Shown here piece after piece: positions 11,343-21,804 of a DNA stretch of 64,000 nt. Position numbers and translations under genes: made by a program. The stretch's first letter is position 1, and every line of letters starts with the position of its first letter. Location: contig CAMVNG010000002.1 in the NCBI GenBank assembly GCA_947168815.1, forward strand, positions 186,001 to 250,000, written 5' to 3'. The DNA is from an uncultured bacterium. Lineage in GTDB: Bacteria > Patescibacteriota > Gracilibacteria > Absconditabacterales > Absconditicoccaceae. The notes below the pieces were generated by a model. The model was not told where the DNA came from and searched no databases. It saw only the letters and a program-made list of their open reading frames with translations.

Positions 11343-13979
11343 CTATGATAAATGATCTTGAACAGCACTATTAGTTAATGCACGTTTAATATTGCTTTCA
11401 CTAAGGGTATCAAAGAATTCAATGACTTTAGGACGATTGTTTACATCAGTAAGCTGTCCTACAAAGGTTTCAATTACAGCTTCTTTTGCAGTTAATCATC
11501 CGTTATGTAATTGTTCTAGTGCTTGAATAGCAAGTCTTGGAGAGAATGAAATGTCATCAAATAAGTCATTGGTTTCTTCATCCCATGGCAACTCTTCGTC
11601 CCATCATTCTTTCGTAGCTTTATATCTCATTCTAATATAATTAGCATAAAGCATCATTGTATAAATATCCTCCATTCATGAAATAAAGGTATCTCAGAAT
11701 TTTTCTTTTACCTCTTCTTCATTTCATCAATTAAACAGATTATTCCATGCCCAAATAAAATCTGAATCGCTAATAGGTTTAAAATTCTTTAATATTTTCT
11801 TCTTTTCAGGAGTAAGTCTATTTCCATGAATTTGATCAAGTAATGCTTCTTCATAAAGTTCTACATCATTTTGAGTAAATCAATTACCTGCAGCTAGTTT
11901 CCAGAAATATTTAACGTTACCATAAACTTTTAAAGCATCTGAATAAGATACTTCAACATCTCAGTTCTCTTTTCCGCGGAGTAACCAATCATAATCATGG
12001 TAAATAAAATGTGCTCTAGATCTCACATCGGCAGCTAGAGGTTGTGTACCTGAATATCCTTGAGGATTCATTGTTCCAAAAATAAGAACAGATTCCTCAG
12101 CCTTTTCTTTTGTTCATCCTGCTTCATCAACCACTAATGATTTACGAGCATCAAGTAATCCATTTAATCTTTTTTGAATACCAGGATCTAGAGTGTTAAT
12201 TTCATCTAATACAAGTATAGCTCATGGAGTATGGATAGCTTCAAAGATTTTAGAATTAAGTTTCTTAGATCAATTTTCATCGAGAATCCAAAGATAAGTT
12301 AAGTCTTGTACATCAGTTCTCTTTCAGCAAGAGAATACAAAGACAGGACGATTAGTAAAGTGTGCAAAGATATCAATAATAACATTCTTTCCTACTCAAG
12401 CTTCACCTTCTAAAATAAGAATATCGTGTTGGCTCTTTAGCATAGTCTTAGAACATTCAGCCATTTCTCTTAAATTATCCATAATATCTGGAGTAATTTT
12501 AATTCTATCAGCATCAAAATCAGGAATTTTATCTTCAATATAATCTCACATTGATTCATCAAAAATACTTAGTTTGTCTTGTACTCTCGCAAAGTGAGGA
12601 ATATTTTGCATAGCATCTTTAAGCTGAATAACGAGTTCCTTTTTCTTCTCTTCATCCTTTTCTTTAGCTATTGCATCTTTAAGTTTTTCGATTTCTTCCA
12701 TTTTCTTTTGGTAACCTTTTGTTTCTCTTTGAACCTCTTTCCATTCTTGTGCAGTTATTTCGTATGGATAGTCTAATCTAAGTCTTTTAGCCATACTAGG
12801 TTCAATCACTTTACCAGATTTGAGATCCTTGAAAGTAATAACAACATTTCAGTCAGGTAATCTCTTAGGATCCATTCTCCATCTATGAGTTTTTTTCTCA
12901 TGATGAGCTACTGGAACAACTTCATCTTTAAATTTAGCATATTCGTTTCCAACAGAGTCTGTATAAGTTTTAACTCTAGGAGGCCTTGATCTAATAGTAA
13001 TTTTAGCGGCTTCAATTTTTCCTAAAATGAATTTTTCAGCTTCACCTTCCTTATCTTTATCAAAGAATTGAGAAGTCCAATCACGGAAGATATGGGTATA
13101 GGTTTGATTAGTAATAGTATAATCTTTAATTTCTTCTATAGTTTCACATTCCTCTAAATTTTTAACAATGACTGATTCAGTAATCTTTTTAATAAGAGCT
13201 GTTAATCAATCATCAAAGAGATTCTCAAATTTTCTCTTACAATCAGCCATATATTCTTCTGATGCAGATCAACGAGTAATAGAATTAGCTTCAATTTTTC
13301 TAACCATATCAACAAAATCATCCTTCCATTTCTTTACATTGAAGGTAGTGTCAGATTTATTGATAGCTTTCTTTATTTCATCAGAGAAATTCTTTTGATA
13401 TTGTTCTAGTTCAGGTGCTATTTTACCAAAAAGTGCTCAAGAGATTAATACTTTTACGTTATCTTTTGTATCATCATCTAGATAATCAAGCTTATCTAGT
13501 TGTGATGCAATATATTCTAGTTTTTCGTTATCTAATTTATCAAATTCAGCTTGATCCATTTTATCGAGTTCTGATTCAATCTTTAATGCTATTTTGTTAT
13601 TGAGTGCTCTAATAGCATCTGTATCAGAAAGTTTTAAATCATCAGGTAATAAGCTGTTCGCATTATTGAAAAGAGTTCAAATAGTATTTCAATTATTTAA
13701 TACATCATCAATGAAAAGCATCCCTATATCTTTTCAATTCAAAAGGGTCTCATACATGTAATCAGCAACCATTTGAGCAGCTCATTCAATGGATTCAACA
13801 AGCTTGTTTTTAATTGCTTCCATTCAAGATGAAAGATTCTCCCAAAGTTTGTTCTGATTGTAATTAACAACTTTGAAGATGGATTCAAAATCAGAAGTAT
13901 TCACTTCTTGTCCATCAATAACCTTGATAGATGCATCTTTTGCACTCTTTAATAGCCCTGAAATTTCTAGATTTCACAT
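11343..13979 (-). CDS. MoxR/dynein-type AAA ATPase with long N-terminal extension
   Basis: 878 residues. The first ~480 residues are helical and unlike known families; a coiled coil (KKMEEIEKLKDAIAKEKDEE) precedes the ATPase. Walker A is LEGEAGVGKN near residue 525 (one glycine is UGA), Walker B is AILVLDEIN near 591, and a sensor-1-like GTMNPQGY follows, the signature of AAA_5/MoxR/NorQ enzymes. Normal MoxR proteins have about 320-350 residues, so this is a fusion or extended form. It is the first gene of the leftward operon. The second codon is UGA (MGNLEISG). It probably powers remodelling of a target bound by the VWA partner. Confidence 0.93.
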
Positions 13980-14015
13980 TTTTTTAAAATAATTAGTAAA
14001 ATTAGTCTTCAATTA

Positions 14016-14043
14016 AGTATAATCGAAATTTTTTATTTCTCAA
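14016..14043 (-). promoter_or_regulatory. Promoter of the MoxR/VWA operon
   Basis: Leftward TTGAGA and TATACT separated by 16 bases, about 37 bases upstream of the ATPase start codon. Confidence 0.65.
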
Positions 14044-14171
14044 AAAAGTGACACTTTTTTTATCAAAAAAATCAGCAATTAAGACCTTATATTTCGAAAG
14101 AATTTCTTTATTGAATTATTAAATATTTTTCCTATGATAATTTTGTCTTTATATTCAATTAGATTAAATCG

Positions 14172-15431
14172 ATGATTAAAAAATACTTATTTCTCTGAAT
14201 GATACTCTTAAGCATTACATGTTCTGGATGTTTTACAACAACTCAAGAAAAAATTGAATATCAATATCCAACATCAATAGATTGAATTGAAAAAGATAAG
14301 CTTTCGTATCTTCTTCAATGAGTTATCGATATTGAAAATGATGAACCAGATATTTGGAATAAACCTCTTTCAACAGATGAACAAAAATGAAGGTTTATTT
14401 ATAATATTTTGAATAGTAATTATATGGATAAATATGAGGAAGAATGAATACCAGAAGATCCTTATTATCCAGTTTTAGAAGATTCATTTATTCCTAATGA
14501 AGGAGATGTTCATGATTCAGTATTTCCAACTAATCAGGATGTTAAAGTTGCTTATAAGAAATCAGATATTGATACTATTATGAAAGAATCTTTTTGAGAT
14601 ACTTTAAAAGACTGAGAAAAAATTGCGCAAGAATGACTTATTTTAAGTTGAGATAACTATTTACTATTCACTTACTCTTATTATTGATCTGATTTGATAG
14701 CTAATAAAGGAAGATCAACGAATTTTACGATTGATTCAATAAATAAGGCATCAGATAAGGATATCGAAGTAACAGCAACCTATTATGATGATATACTACA
14801 AGAATGAGATGATCGAGATGTCTCAGCATGCTCTCTAACTTATCATATAGCTAAGAATCCAAATAGTTTTTTCTGATATACGGTAAATGAATATAAATAT
14901 TCATGATGTGAAATTAACAAGGACTACATTCCAGTAGATTTACCAAGCCAAATGATATATTGATTCTATTATTGAATCTATTCAGATTATGTAACATTGA
15001 ATAGAGATTATGTGACAAGAGAACTTAATATTGATGTTAATAATGATTGAACTGATGAATATTTTAAAATAGGACCAGATAGTCCTAATTGATCAATAAT
15101 GTTGTGAGTATATTGAGATGAATGATATAATTTCTTTAATGATTTCACACATCAAGTACTTGATGAAAATAATGATATTATAGACTGACTCTTTGCAGAA
15201 CTTTATGTAGAAGATATTAATTGAGATGATGTTAAAGAAGTATTAGCCGTTGTTTGAGATAAAAAAACTCGAGTAGAAGCAAATATTTATTCTTTTGATG
15301 CTTGATTTAAAAAAGTCTCTACAATCACAGGTAGATCATATTTAGAATATGATGAAGAATCAGATATTATCCATGCTCCATATTCTAATCATTGAGAATG
15401 TGCACAATATGCAATTGAAGAATTGCTCTAA
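14172..15431 (+). CDS. Lipoprotein with FG-GAP/VCBS-like calcium-binding repeats
   Basis: 419 residues. The N-terminus (MIKKYLFLGMILLSITCSGC) is a lipoprotein signal with a lipobox-like ITC or SGC. The mature part is acidic, and near the C-terminus shows DVNNDGTDEYF and DINGDDVKEVLAVV, the Asp-rich loops of FG-GAP/VCBS beta-propeller repeats. It is likely anchored on the outside of the membrane. Its UAA overlaps the stop codon of the convergent 15428-15832 gene. More than twenty glycines are UGA. Confidence 0.82.
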
Positions 15432-15832
15432 TTTTGTTTCTCTGAATTTAGTATCAAAAAAGCAATATCATCAGCCCTTTTGCTTGGTACAAATCAAAGA
15501 ATATCTCATTTTGAATAAGTTTTCTGCCACATTGGAAATCTAGTTAATATTTTTTCTCAGAAATTAGAGATACAGATAATTTTGCAATTACGTTTAAGTT
15601 TTAAATATTGTCGTAAAAAATCATCTCATATTGCTTGTTCTCTTCCTTCATAAAAGAAGAAATTATCTAAAACAATAATATCTCAATCATGAATTGAACT
15701 AAGATAGGGGATTGGACTTTCTACATTTTCATAAATAGGAAAATTATAATTAGGTAACAGAAATTTTAGTTCATAAATAATATCTTTTCAGTAGATATCA
15801 TCTAATACTCGGATGTTCTTTTTTTCTTTCAT
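15428..15832 (-). CDS. Small receiver-like or Rossmann-like hypothetical protein
   Basis: 134 residues. The sequence alternates short strands and helices (NIRVLDDIYG, DGDIIVLDNFFFYEG, CKIICISNF, LGFVPSKRADDIAFLI). An Asp in the third strand and the order of elements resemble a response-regulator receiver domain, but the usual acidic pocket and Lys are not clear. Function unknown. It converges with the upstream lipoprotein gene. Confidence 0.7.
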
Positions 15833-15977
15833 GTTAATCATAATGTACAAAGTGCTAAAATCAGTGTATAAAATTATTACGTTATATCAAGTAAACCATA
15901 AGAGATTTCACAGATTTTCGCTTGCATTCTTTATTCCAATTAACTACATTATTAGTGATAAAACAAAACAAAATGTT

Positions 15978-16166
15978 ATGGCTACAGATTCATCCTCTTC
16001 AGACTTAACTCTTGAAGATCTTGCAAAAGATTACATCAAGGAAGATTACAGAGAATGGTTTCTGCGCTATTGTGAAGAAACGTTCTGTGTAATGCGAACA
16101 GACTTTGTGTCGCAAGAAACCTGCGATGCCTACTATGAATACTTTAAAAAGAATAGATGGCGTTAG
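15978..16166 (+). CDS. UGA-free cassette gene 1: 62-residue hypothetical protein
   Basis: MATDSSSSDLTLEDLAKDYI at the start, then a WFLRYCEETFC segment and a basic end. No in-frame UGA; stop is UAG. I chose the AUG at 15978 because it follows the A/C-rich leader AAACAAAACAAAATGTT typical of this gene class and because the upstream extension would cross a TTGCAT/-10-like promoter. A GATC-centred terminator follows directly. No family recognised. Confidence 0.7.
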   Translation: MATDSSSSDLTLEDLAKDYIKEDYREWFLRYCEETFCVMRTDFVSQETCDAYYEYFKKNRWR

Positions 16167-16188
16167 GACTCCCTTCAGAAATGAACTT

Positions 16189-16216
16189 TAAGCGATCTGG
16201 TTTTGATCGCTTTTAC
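16189..16216 (+). terminator. Terminator of UGA-free gene 1
   Basis: AGCGATC pairs with GATCGCT, followed by TTTT, 25 bases after the UAG. Confidence 0.75.
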
Positions 16217-16232
16217 TTTCTTTATAAAGATA

Positions 16233-16841
16233 ATGAAACTACCAAAATTCTTGAATGCCTTCAGAAAAAACTATAATCATTCAGAAAAACCACAGCAAGT
16301 AAATGATGAAATTTCTAAGACGAGAAATGAAGTTCTTCAAATCATAAAAGAAAAGAATTTCCAATGAGATAATTTCAATAAAGTTATTTCTCATGTTGAA
16401 TCAATTCTAGTTTGAATTCTTTCAAATGAAGTTAGATTGGAGGGATTAAAAGTTGATATTCAAAAAGCAAATATAGGAGTAGCTTTAGCTCTCCCATGAT
16501 TTCTTTCAGAAATGTATCTAGAAAAAAAGGCTCATTCTAGAGATCCTGAATTAGATGAAATAGGAAATAAGAATTTAGTTCTTAGAGTTTCAACAGATTC
16601 TTATAGAAGGCATTTAGTGCTCCAAGTACTTGATGAAATATTAAATTCTTCAGAACAAGATTTCTGAGATAAAACCTATAAAATTTGAAACATAGAAATT
16701 AATTCTTATCAAGATTTACAAAAAAAAAGAGGGGAGTTACAAGCTCTTCGTAATAAGTGGCAAGAATATAAAATTCCATGATTTCAACAAGCTGTTGAAT
16801 ATGCTGCAAAGCATCAAATGAATACTAATTTCTATGAATAG
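16233..16841 (+). CDS. Hypothetical helical protein
   Basis: 202 residues, AUG to UAG. Mostly predicted helix (VNDEISKTRNEVLQIIKEK, QDLQKKRGELQALRNKWQEY) with a hydrophobic stretch VGILSNEVRLEGL but no obvious membrane span. UGA is used for glycine several times, so it belongs to the recoded class despite lying 66 bases after a UGA-free cassette. No family recognised. Confidence 0.75.
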
Positions 16842-16950
16842 AATATTGCTGAAATATTAATTTATATCTGGTAAAATATAGAAGTCATCTTTTTTTTAAA
16901 AAATAAGATTTTTCTCTTGAAATTTTAAAATCTTTAGATATATAAAAATC

Positions 16951-17076
16951 AAGCGTGCAGGACGTTTATCAATAAAGTCTAACGTATTTTAGAGTCCCAG
17001 TTTCTGGGAAGAAAGGAGGTGTTCGAACATCAATCCTAGGAGCGTGACCGTTTACGGTATCCGCTCCTATTTTTTA
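16951..17076 (+). ncRNA. Structured small RNA carrying an anti-16S-tail (super Shine-Dalgarno) segment
   Basis: Promoter TTGAAA (16917-16922) and TATATA/TATAAA (16939-16946) precede a ~125-nt unit with no credible ORF. It contains the hairpin TCCCAGTTTCTGGGA, the segment AGAAAGGAGGTG at 17010-17021, the palindrome-like GTGTTCGAACAT, and a strong composite terminator (AGGAGCG with CGCTCCT enclosing ACCG/CGGT, then a T-run). The 12-nt segment is the exact complement of the usual bacterial 16S 3' end. It may bind ribosomes or act as a leader whose gene was lost. No known RNA family recognised. Confidence 0.65.
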
Positions 17077-17232
17077 TTTTTCTGAATTTTTTTCTGATTC
17101 TTCTTCTCTTTTCTTTTTTTGATCCTCATACCAACATAAGGTTTCAAATACACAACCAGAACATCTTTCTATAACTAATCACTTTTTACATAATTTAGAT
17201 TCTGTCTTATCTTCCACGTTTAGAATTTCCAT
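17074..17232 (-). CDS. Small cysteine-rich protein
   Basis: 52 residues. Four to five cysteines (LCKKGLVIERCSGCVFETLC) followed by a charged tail (KKKREEESEKNSEK). The spacing suggests a zinc or iron-sulfur ligand set. One UGA glycine. Its stop lies inside the terminator of the convergent small RNA. No family recognised. Confidence 0.65.
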
Positions 17233-17291
17233 AATTCAATGAATGAATTAATTAAAGCAGAAATTGAATATAGTAATTTTTTTATAAATTA

Positions 17292-17324
17292 GAAGAGAAA
17301 ACATTTATTCAATTTTCTCTTTTC
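17292..17324. terminator. Bidirectional terminator between two leftward genes
   Basis: AAGAGAAAA pairs with TTTTCTCTT; it overlaps the stop of the MFS gene. A- and T-runs allow action in either direction. Confidence 0.6.
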
Positions 17325-18372
17325 ATATTCATTTCAACCCTACTCACAAACATCATGCTGAGAGGAGGATAAAATAGATAATAAGCATAGTTTCTTGATT
17401 TTGAAAATTAACTTGTAATAAGTAGGGGAGCGCTCATAAAAGTAAAGCTAAGCAGAGTAATCAAAATATGATTCATGGCTTTTTAGGACTGAGTTGATAC
17501 ATTCAGACTAATGCAATAGGCATAGTGATATTGAATAAGAAGATTCCAATAAATCAGAAAGCAGGAACCTGTTCTCATAGTAAAAGAAAAGGTAATGATA
17601 AGATTAAAGATCAAATTCAGATTTTCATCCATCAAAATTTATCAGCTATAATTCATCAAAAAGCTTTTCATAGTGCGATAGCAAAAGTAAATCATGAGAC
17701 GATAGGAATTCAAACTTTCCAAGAATAATTAATAAGGAATCAGACTAATGAGCGGATAAATATTGAAGTAAAGAAAACAAAAAATAATAAAAATATAGGT
17801 AAGAGAAAATTTTTTCAATTTTTAATTTCTTTAAGCTTTCAAATTTCTTGATAAGCAGAGTAGTGTTTATTACTTAATAGTAACGATACTAAACAGATAA
17901 TGAGAAGTCCTATTCAAATAATTGAATTAAAGATCCCCATTTTTCAGCAGAGAAGTCAGGCTGTTAATCAAATTGCTCATGGAGCAACAAAGATTCAGTT
18001 TTCGCTTGCTCATCATTTTGATAAAGCTAATGTAGTAATTCATCATCCAACATGAAAACAAGCATTTCATATTCATACTAATATGATAGCAATCATAGGT
18101 GAAATGGTATAAAGTCCAACTCCTAGTCATACCAATATGCATCAAAGATATCCTACAGATTTAGACCACTTAAATGTATCACACAAAGCTCAAATAAGAA
18201 TTTGTAATCAAAATGCTAAACAGTTATAGAGGATAATTCCAATGCTTAATGTTTCTACATCTAATCAATGATTAAATCAAATACTATAAATGCTTGCAGC
18301 ACAGAAAAAATCGATTACCATATGAGTAAAACTCCAAGAACTTAATATAGCTGTTTTAATTTTTGAATTCAT
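17305..18372 (-). CDS. MFS transporter, fosmidomycin-resistance-like
   Basis: 355 residues with about eleven or twelve hydrophobic helices. The first half contains GIGNACFHVGGGITTLAL, close to the helix-4 motif of the Fsr/fosmidomycin-resistance branch of the major facilitator superfamily (GxGNAxFHPxG), and SFTHMVIDFF at the start, also typical of that branch. It is likely an inner-membrane drug or solute exporter. Glycine-rich helices are densely UGA-coded. The length is slightly short for the family (about 380-410). Confidence 0.87.
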
Positions 18373-18468
18373 GAAGATGAATTATCTAAATAGAAACGTT
18401 AATATTTAATTGTTTTATAAAATCAAATCATTATATCACAACTAATCTTTTACATTCAATATTTTATA

Positions 18469-19326
18469 ATGATTAAAAAATACCTCATTGCATTCATTAC
18501 ACTTATAAGTTTTTTCTGATGCTGTTATGCTGATGTAATTCCTGAAGATTCTCATTACATTGATAGGTGTGCAAAAATAGAGAATACTTCAATTGATGGA
18601 TATAAGCCTATTCAAATTGTTGAACTTCATTATTGAAATGAAGCATATCCTATTGAAGAATGAAAATGTTTAGAACATCATTATAAGTTTTGAAGTTCAT
18701 ATATTTATCTTGTTGATGAAAATGTTGAAGTTGTAGATTATGATTCAGTAGATCTAGAAAAAGCTATTAAATTGGATCAAGTAAGAGTTAATTGATATTA
18801 TGAAGATAATGGTACAGACGATAGTACTTCAATGGTTGAAGAAACGTATAGAATAAATGGAGATAATTGAAATTATACTCTAGAGCTAGTTTCTTCAGAT
18901 AAAATGGGTTATAATGCACAATATAGATATCAAATATCTGAAGATCATGGTGCAGTGAAACCTTATTATGTACTAATGTTTATAATCGCATTATTCTTTA
19001 CAATCCTCATAGAAACAATTGTTCTACTTATTCTTATGAAAGGATTTTGGAAATCAGATAAATCATATTGAAGAATTATTCTCTTCTGAATTATTGCTTC
19101 ATCTGTAACCTTACCATTACTTTGGTTTGTCCTTCCATTAATTATTACTGATGAGACGCTATATACATTGGTATGAGAATTATGAGTTACGGCAATAGAA
19201 ATTGTTATTCTTAAATATGGTTTACAGCTATCTTGGGAAAAAGCAATCATTGCAGGCCTTTCATGTAACCTTTTATCATATCTCTTTTGATTGTTCTTAC
19301 CACAATTATTAGAAATAATCTTTTAA
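18469..19326 (+). CDS. Exported protein with C-terminal four-helix membrane domain
   Basis: 285 residues. Signal peptide (MIKKYLIAFITLISFFGCCY), an extracytoplasmic region (~25-165) rich in Asp, Glu and Tyr, then four hydrophobic helices (~170-285) beginning KPYYVLMFIIALFFTILIE. The pattern of an exported domain followed by a small membrane domain is seen in uncharacterised CPR and Clostridia proteins. No catalytic motif found. Ends 34 bases before a bidirectional terminator. Confidence 0.8.
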
Positions 19327-19357
19327 ATAAGAGTGTTATATTTAATTTTTAAATCAT

Positions 19358-19390
19358 AAAAAAATAGAACGATTAACGTTCTATTTTTTA
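19358..19390. terminator. Bidirectional terminator
   Basis: AATAGAACGATTAACGTTCTATT hairpin with A-run and T-run on its two sides; it serves the convergent membrane gene and gpmI. Confidence 0.85.
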
Positions 19391-19404
19391 TTATAAATAA
19401 GTAA

Positions 19405-20940
19405 TTATTTAATTAATGAATTTCCTGTCATCTCTTCTGGTTTATTAATACCAAGAAGATGTAAAATACTAGGAGCTAAATCATATAAAGCTCATGAATC
19501 AACAACATCATCTATAACTTCTCACTTACTAATATGCCAGCATGGTACTAAATTAGTTGTGTGAGCAGTTTTTGGATTTTCAGGAGTTCCCATTTCTTCA
19601 CAGTTTCCGTGATCAGCAGTTAATAAGATATCGATATCATGGTCTTTACTTAGCTTAAGCATCTTTTCTACAACATTTCAAAGAGTATTGATAGCAGTAA
19701 TAACAGCAGGCATAATTCCAGTATGTCCTACCATATCTCCATTAGCATAGTTTATAATAAATACATCAAAATCTTCAGCTCTTTTTTCAAAATTATCATA
19801 GATTTCTTCAGCTGACATAGCAGGATCTAAGTCATAGGTTGCAACTTTATGTGAAGGAACGAGCAAGTTTTCTTGTCCTTCATATACTTTAGAATTCTCA
19901 GCATTGAAGAATTTTGTAACATGAGCAAATTTTTCAGTTTCAGCAAGATGGAATTGCTTTAATCCATGTTGTGAAAGAACTTCAGATAGAGTATTTTTAA
20001 CATCCTTTTCTGGTAATATGGTTGTTCCAACATAATCAGGATAATATTTAGTCATAGTAACAAGTTTTAATCCTTTTAGATTAGTTTTATTAAAATCTTT
20101 ATTCCACAAAGGAATCTTCTCTGCATGTTCAGGCATACTACTTACAAGTAATGCTTGTGTAAATTGCCTAGCTCTATCAGTTCTAAAATTAATATATAAT
20201 ACTCAATCATTAGGAGCTATTCACTTTCAACCTTCAAATGAGATAGGAGTAATGAATTCATCTTTTTCTCATTTATCATAGCAAGATTTAATATAGTCTG
20301 CAACGCTACCACTTACAACATCTTTTCTATAAATTATTTGATCATATGCTTTTTGAACTCTATCCCAGTTATTATCTCTATCCATACCAAAATATCTTCA
20401 ACCAAAACTAGCAATATGGATATTAGGATATTTTTTAAGCTCTTCTTCAAATTCTAACATAAGTTCATAAGCAGATTGAGGAGGAAGATCTCTTCCATCT
20501 CAAAAGAAATGGATATACGTTTCTTGATCGCTAGGGATAAGAGGTAAAAGTTTTGTTAAATGTTCATCACAGCTATGTACTCCTCATTTTCCAAAAATTT
20601 GTAAAAGATGAAGATTAGAATGATTTTCTTTACAGTGATTAAGTAATGCTATAAAGTTTGGATGCTTTTCAAATTCATGATTATCAAAGAGTTTATTTAT
20701 TGTTACAAAACTTTGTTCTACAACTCTTCATGTTCATAGAGTGATATGACCTACTTCAGAATTTCACATCTGTCATGCAGGTAATCCAACAGATTCTCAA
20801 GAAGCTTGAAGTTGAGCATGCTTTTTAGAAAACAAATCTGTAAATACAGGATGATTAGCACGTTTAATTCCATTTTCTTCTGGAGTCTTATCGTTTATAC
20901 CAAATCCATCAAGAATAACTAAAGCTACTTTCTTAGCCAT
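19405..20940 (-). CDS. gpmI: 2,3-bisphosphoglycerate-independent phosphoglycerate mutase
   Basis: 511 residues, full length for the family. It interconverts 3- and 2-phosphoglycerate in glycolysis using two Mn ions. Seen: [10 protein letters not shown] at the N-terminus (first metal site), GQMGNSEVGH with the phosphorylated Ser near residue 62 (one Gly is UGA), [11 protein letters not shown], and [12 protein letters not shown] and [12 protein letters not shown] for the second metal site. All are canonical. Monocistronic, on the minus strand. Its presence supports a retained lower glycolysis. Confidence 0.97.
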
Positions 20941-20991
20941 GTTTATTGATAATAAATGTAAAGTATTGTTATGTTGTAAACTATAATCTTA

Positions 20992-21019
20992 TAGAAAGCT
21001 AGAAGAGACTTCTAGCTTA
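20992..21019 (-). terminator. Terminator overlapping the stop of UGA-free gene 2
   Basis: AAGCTAGAAG pairs with CTTCTAGCTT around a three-base loop; the following U-run is short (TTTC). Confidence 0.55.
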
Positions 21020-21247
21020 GAATTCCTTTAGAAACTCAGATATTGAGTTTGTAATCACAGGAGAAATAAAACAATATACAGCAAACCCGATAAGAAGAAT
21101 AATGAGAATAGAAGCAAAAATGCCTTTTTTATCATCATCACCGAGCGAGTTCCAAAAACTTTTGATTTCTTTTATCTCTCTTTTCTTTGCTTTTTGTCTC
21201 TGTCTTTTTTCACGGAGATTTTTCTTTTGTTGTTTATTTTTAACCAT
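21017..21247 (-). CDS. UGA-free cassette gene 2: small basic single-span membrane protein
   Basis: 76 residues. A very basic N-terminus (KNLREKRQRQKAKKREIK) precedes one membrane helix (IFASILIILLIGFAVYCFIS). The layout fits a type II or tail-type membrane protein whose basic arm lies inside and may contact RNA, ribosome or DNA. No in-frame UGA, stop is UAA. The leader reads AAAACAAACAAAAAAAATAAAC, the A/C-rich type shared by this class. No family recognised. Confidence 0.75.
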   Translation of the reverse strand: MVKNKQQKKNLREKRQRQKAKKREIKEIKSFWNSLGDDDKKGIFASILIILLIGFAVYCFISPVITNSISEFLKEF

Positions 21248-21576
21248 AAAGTATGTTTATTTTTTTTGTTTGTTTTGATGGTTATTTTATAGTAATCGTA
21301 GTCAAAAAAGCAAACATAATTATTAAAGAAGATACGATACATATAAAGGTAATTGATTATTGCTAGAATATCTATCTTTGTACGATTATCATAACTTTCC
21401 AAAAAGTCAACTTACTCTTGAAAATACAAGATAAGATTTTTCATAAAATTATGGAAGAATAGTATAATTATAGAAGATTCTAAACTCTGGATAATATTGC
21501 TTAAAAATGGCAAAAAGAGGAGTCGAGAATCTTATGAAATATCACAGTAAATAAAAGGTATTTATTCAATAGCTTT
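21248..21576. other. Intergenic stretch without a clear gene
   Basis: It holds the leader and promoter of the leftward 76-residue gene (TATAAAAT-like -10 near 21280) and a 15-codon ORF (21507-21554, MAKRGVENLMKYHSK) preceded by ATAATATTGC. The tiny ORF has no close terminator and could be a leader peptide or chance. I see nothing else. Confidence 0.5.
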
Positions 21577-21750
21577 ATGAGAATAAAAGCAGAAATAAAT
21601 AAAGATGAAGAGGAACATTGAAGTCCTATAGAAAAAGGGGATCAGTATAAATCAAGAAGAATAGAAGAGGAGGGTCAACCAGAAAAATTAGAAGATGAAG
21701 ATGAAAATAATAATGAAAAAAATGAGGAGAAAGAGAAAAACTGACCTTAA
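21577..21750 (+). CDS. Short acidic hypothetical protein
   Basis: 57 residues, very rich in Glu, Asp, Lys and Asn (EEEGQPEKLEDEDENNNEKN), probably unstructured. Two glycines are UGA, and the ORF ends GP-UAA. It lies 54 bases ahead of a large membrane-protein gene and may be co-transcribed with it. Function unknown; small size leaves some doubt. Confidence 0.55.
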
Positions 21751-21804
21751 AATCAATAAAGGATTCTATTATTAAAAAGTAATATTTTAACATAAACAAA
21801 AAAA

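Noticed and set aside
17010-17040. tRNA-like TTCGAA segment
   Set aside because: No acceptor stem, anticodon arm or CCA-like end; it is a palindrome within the small RNA.
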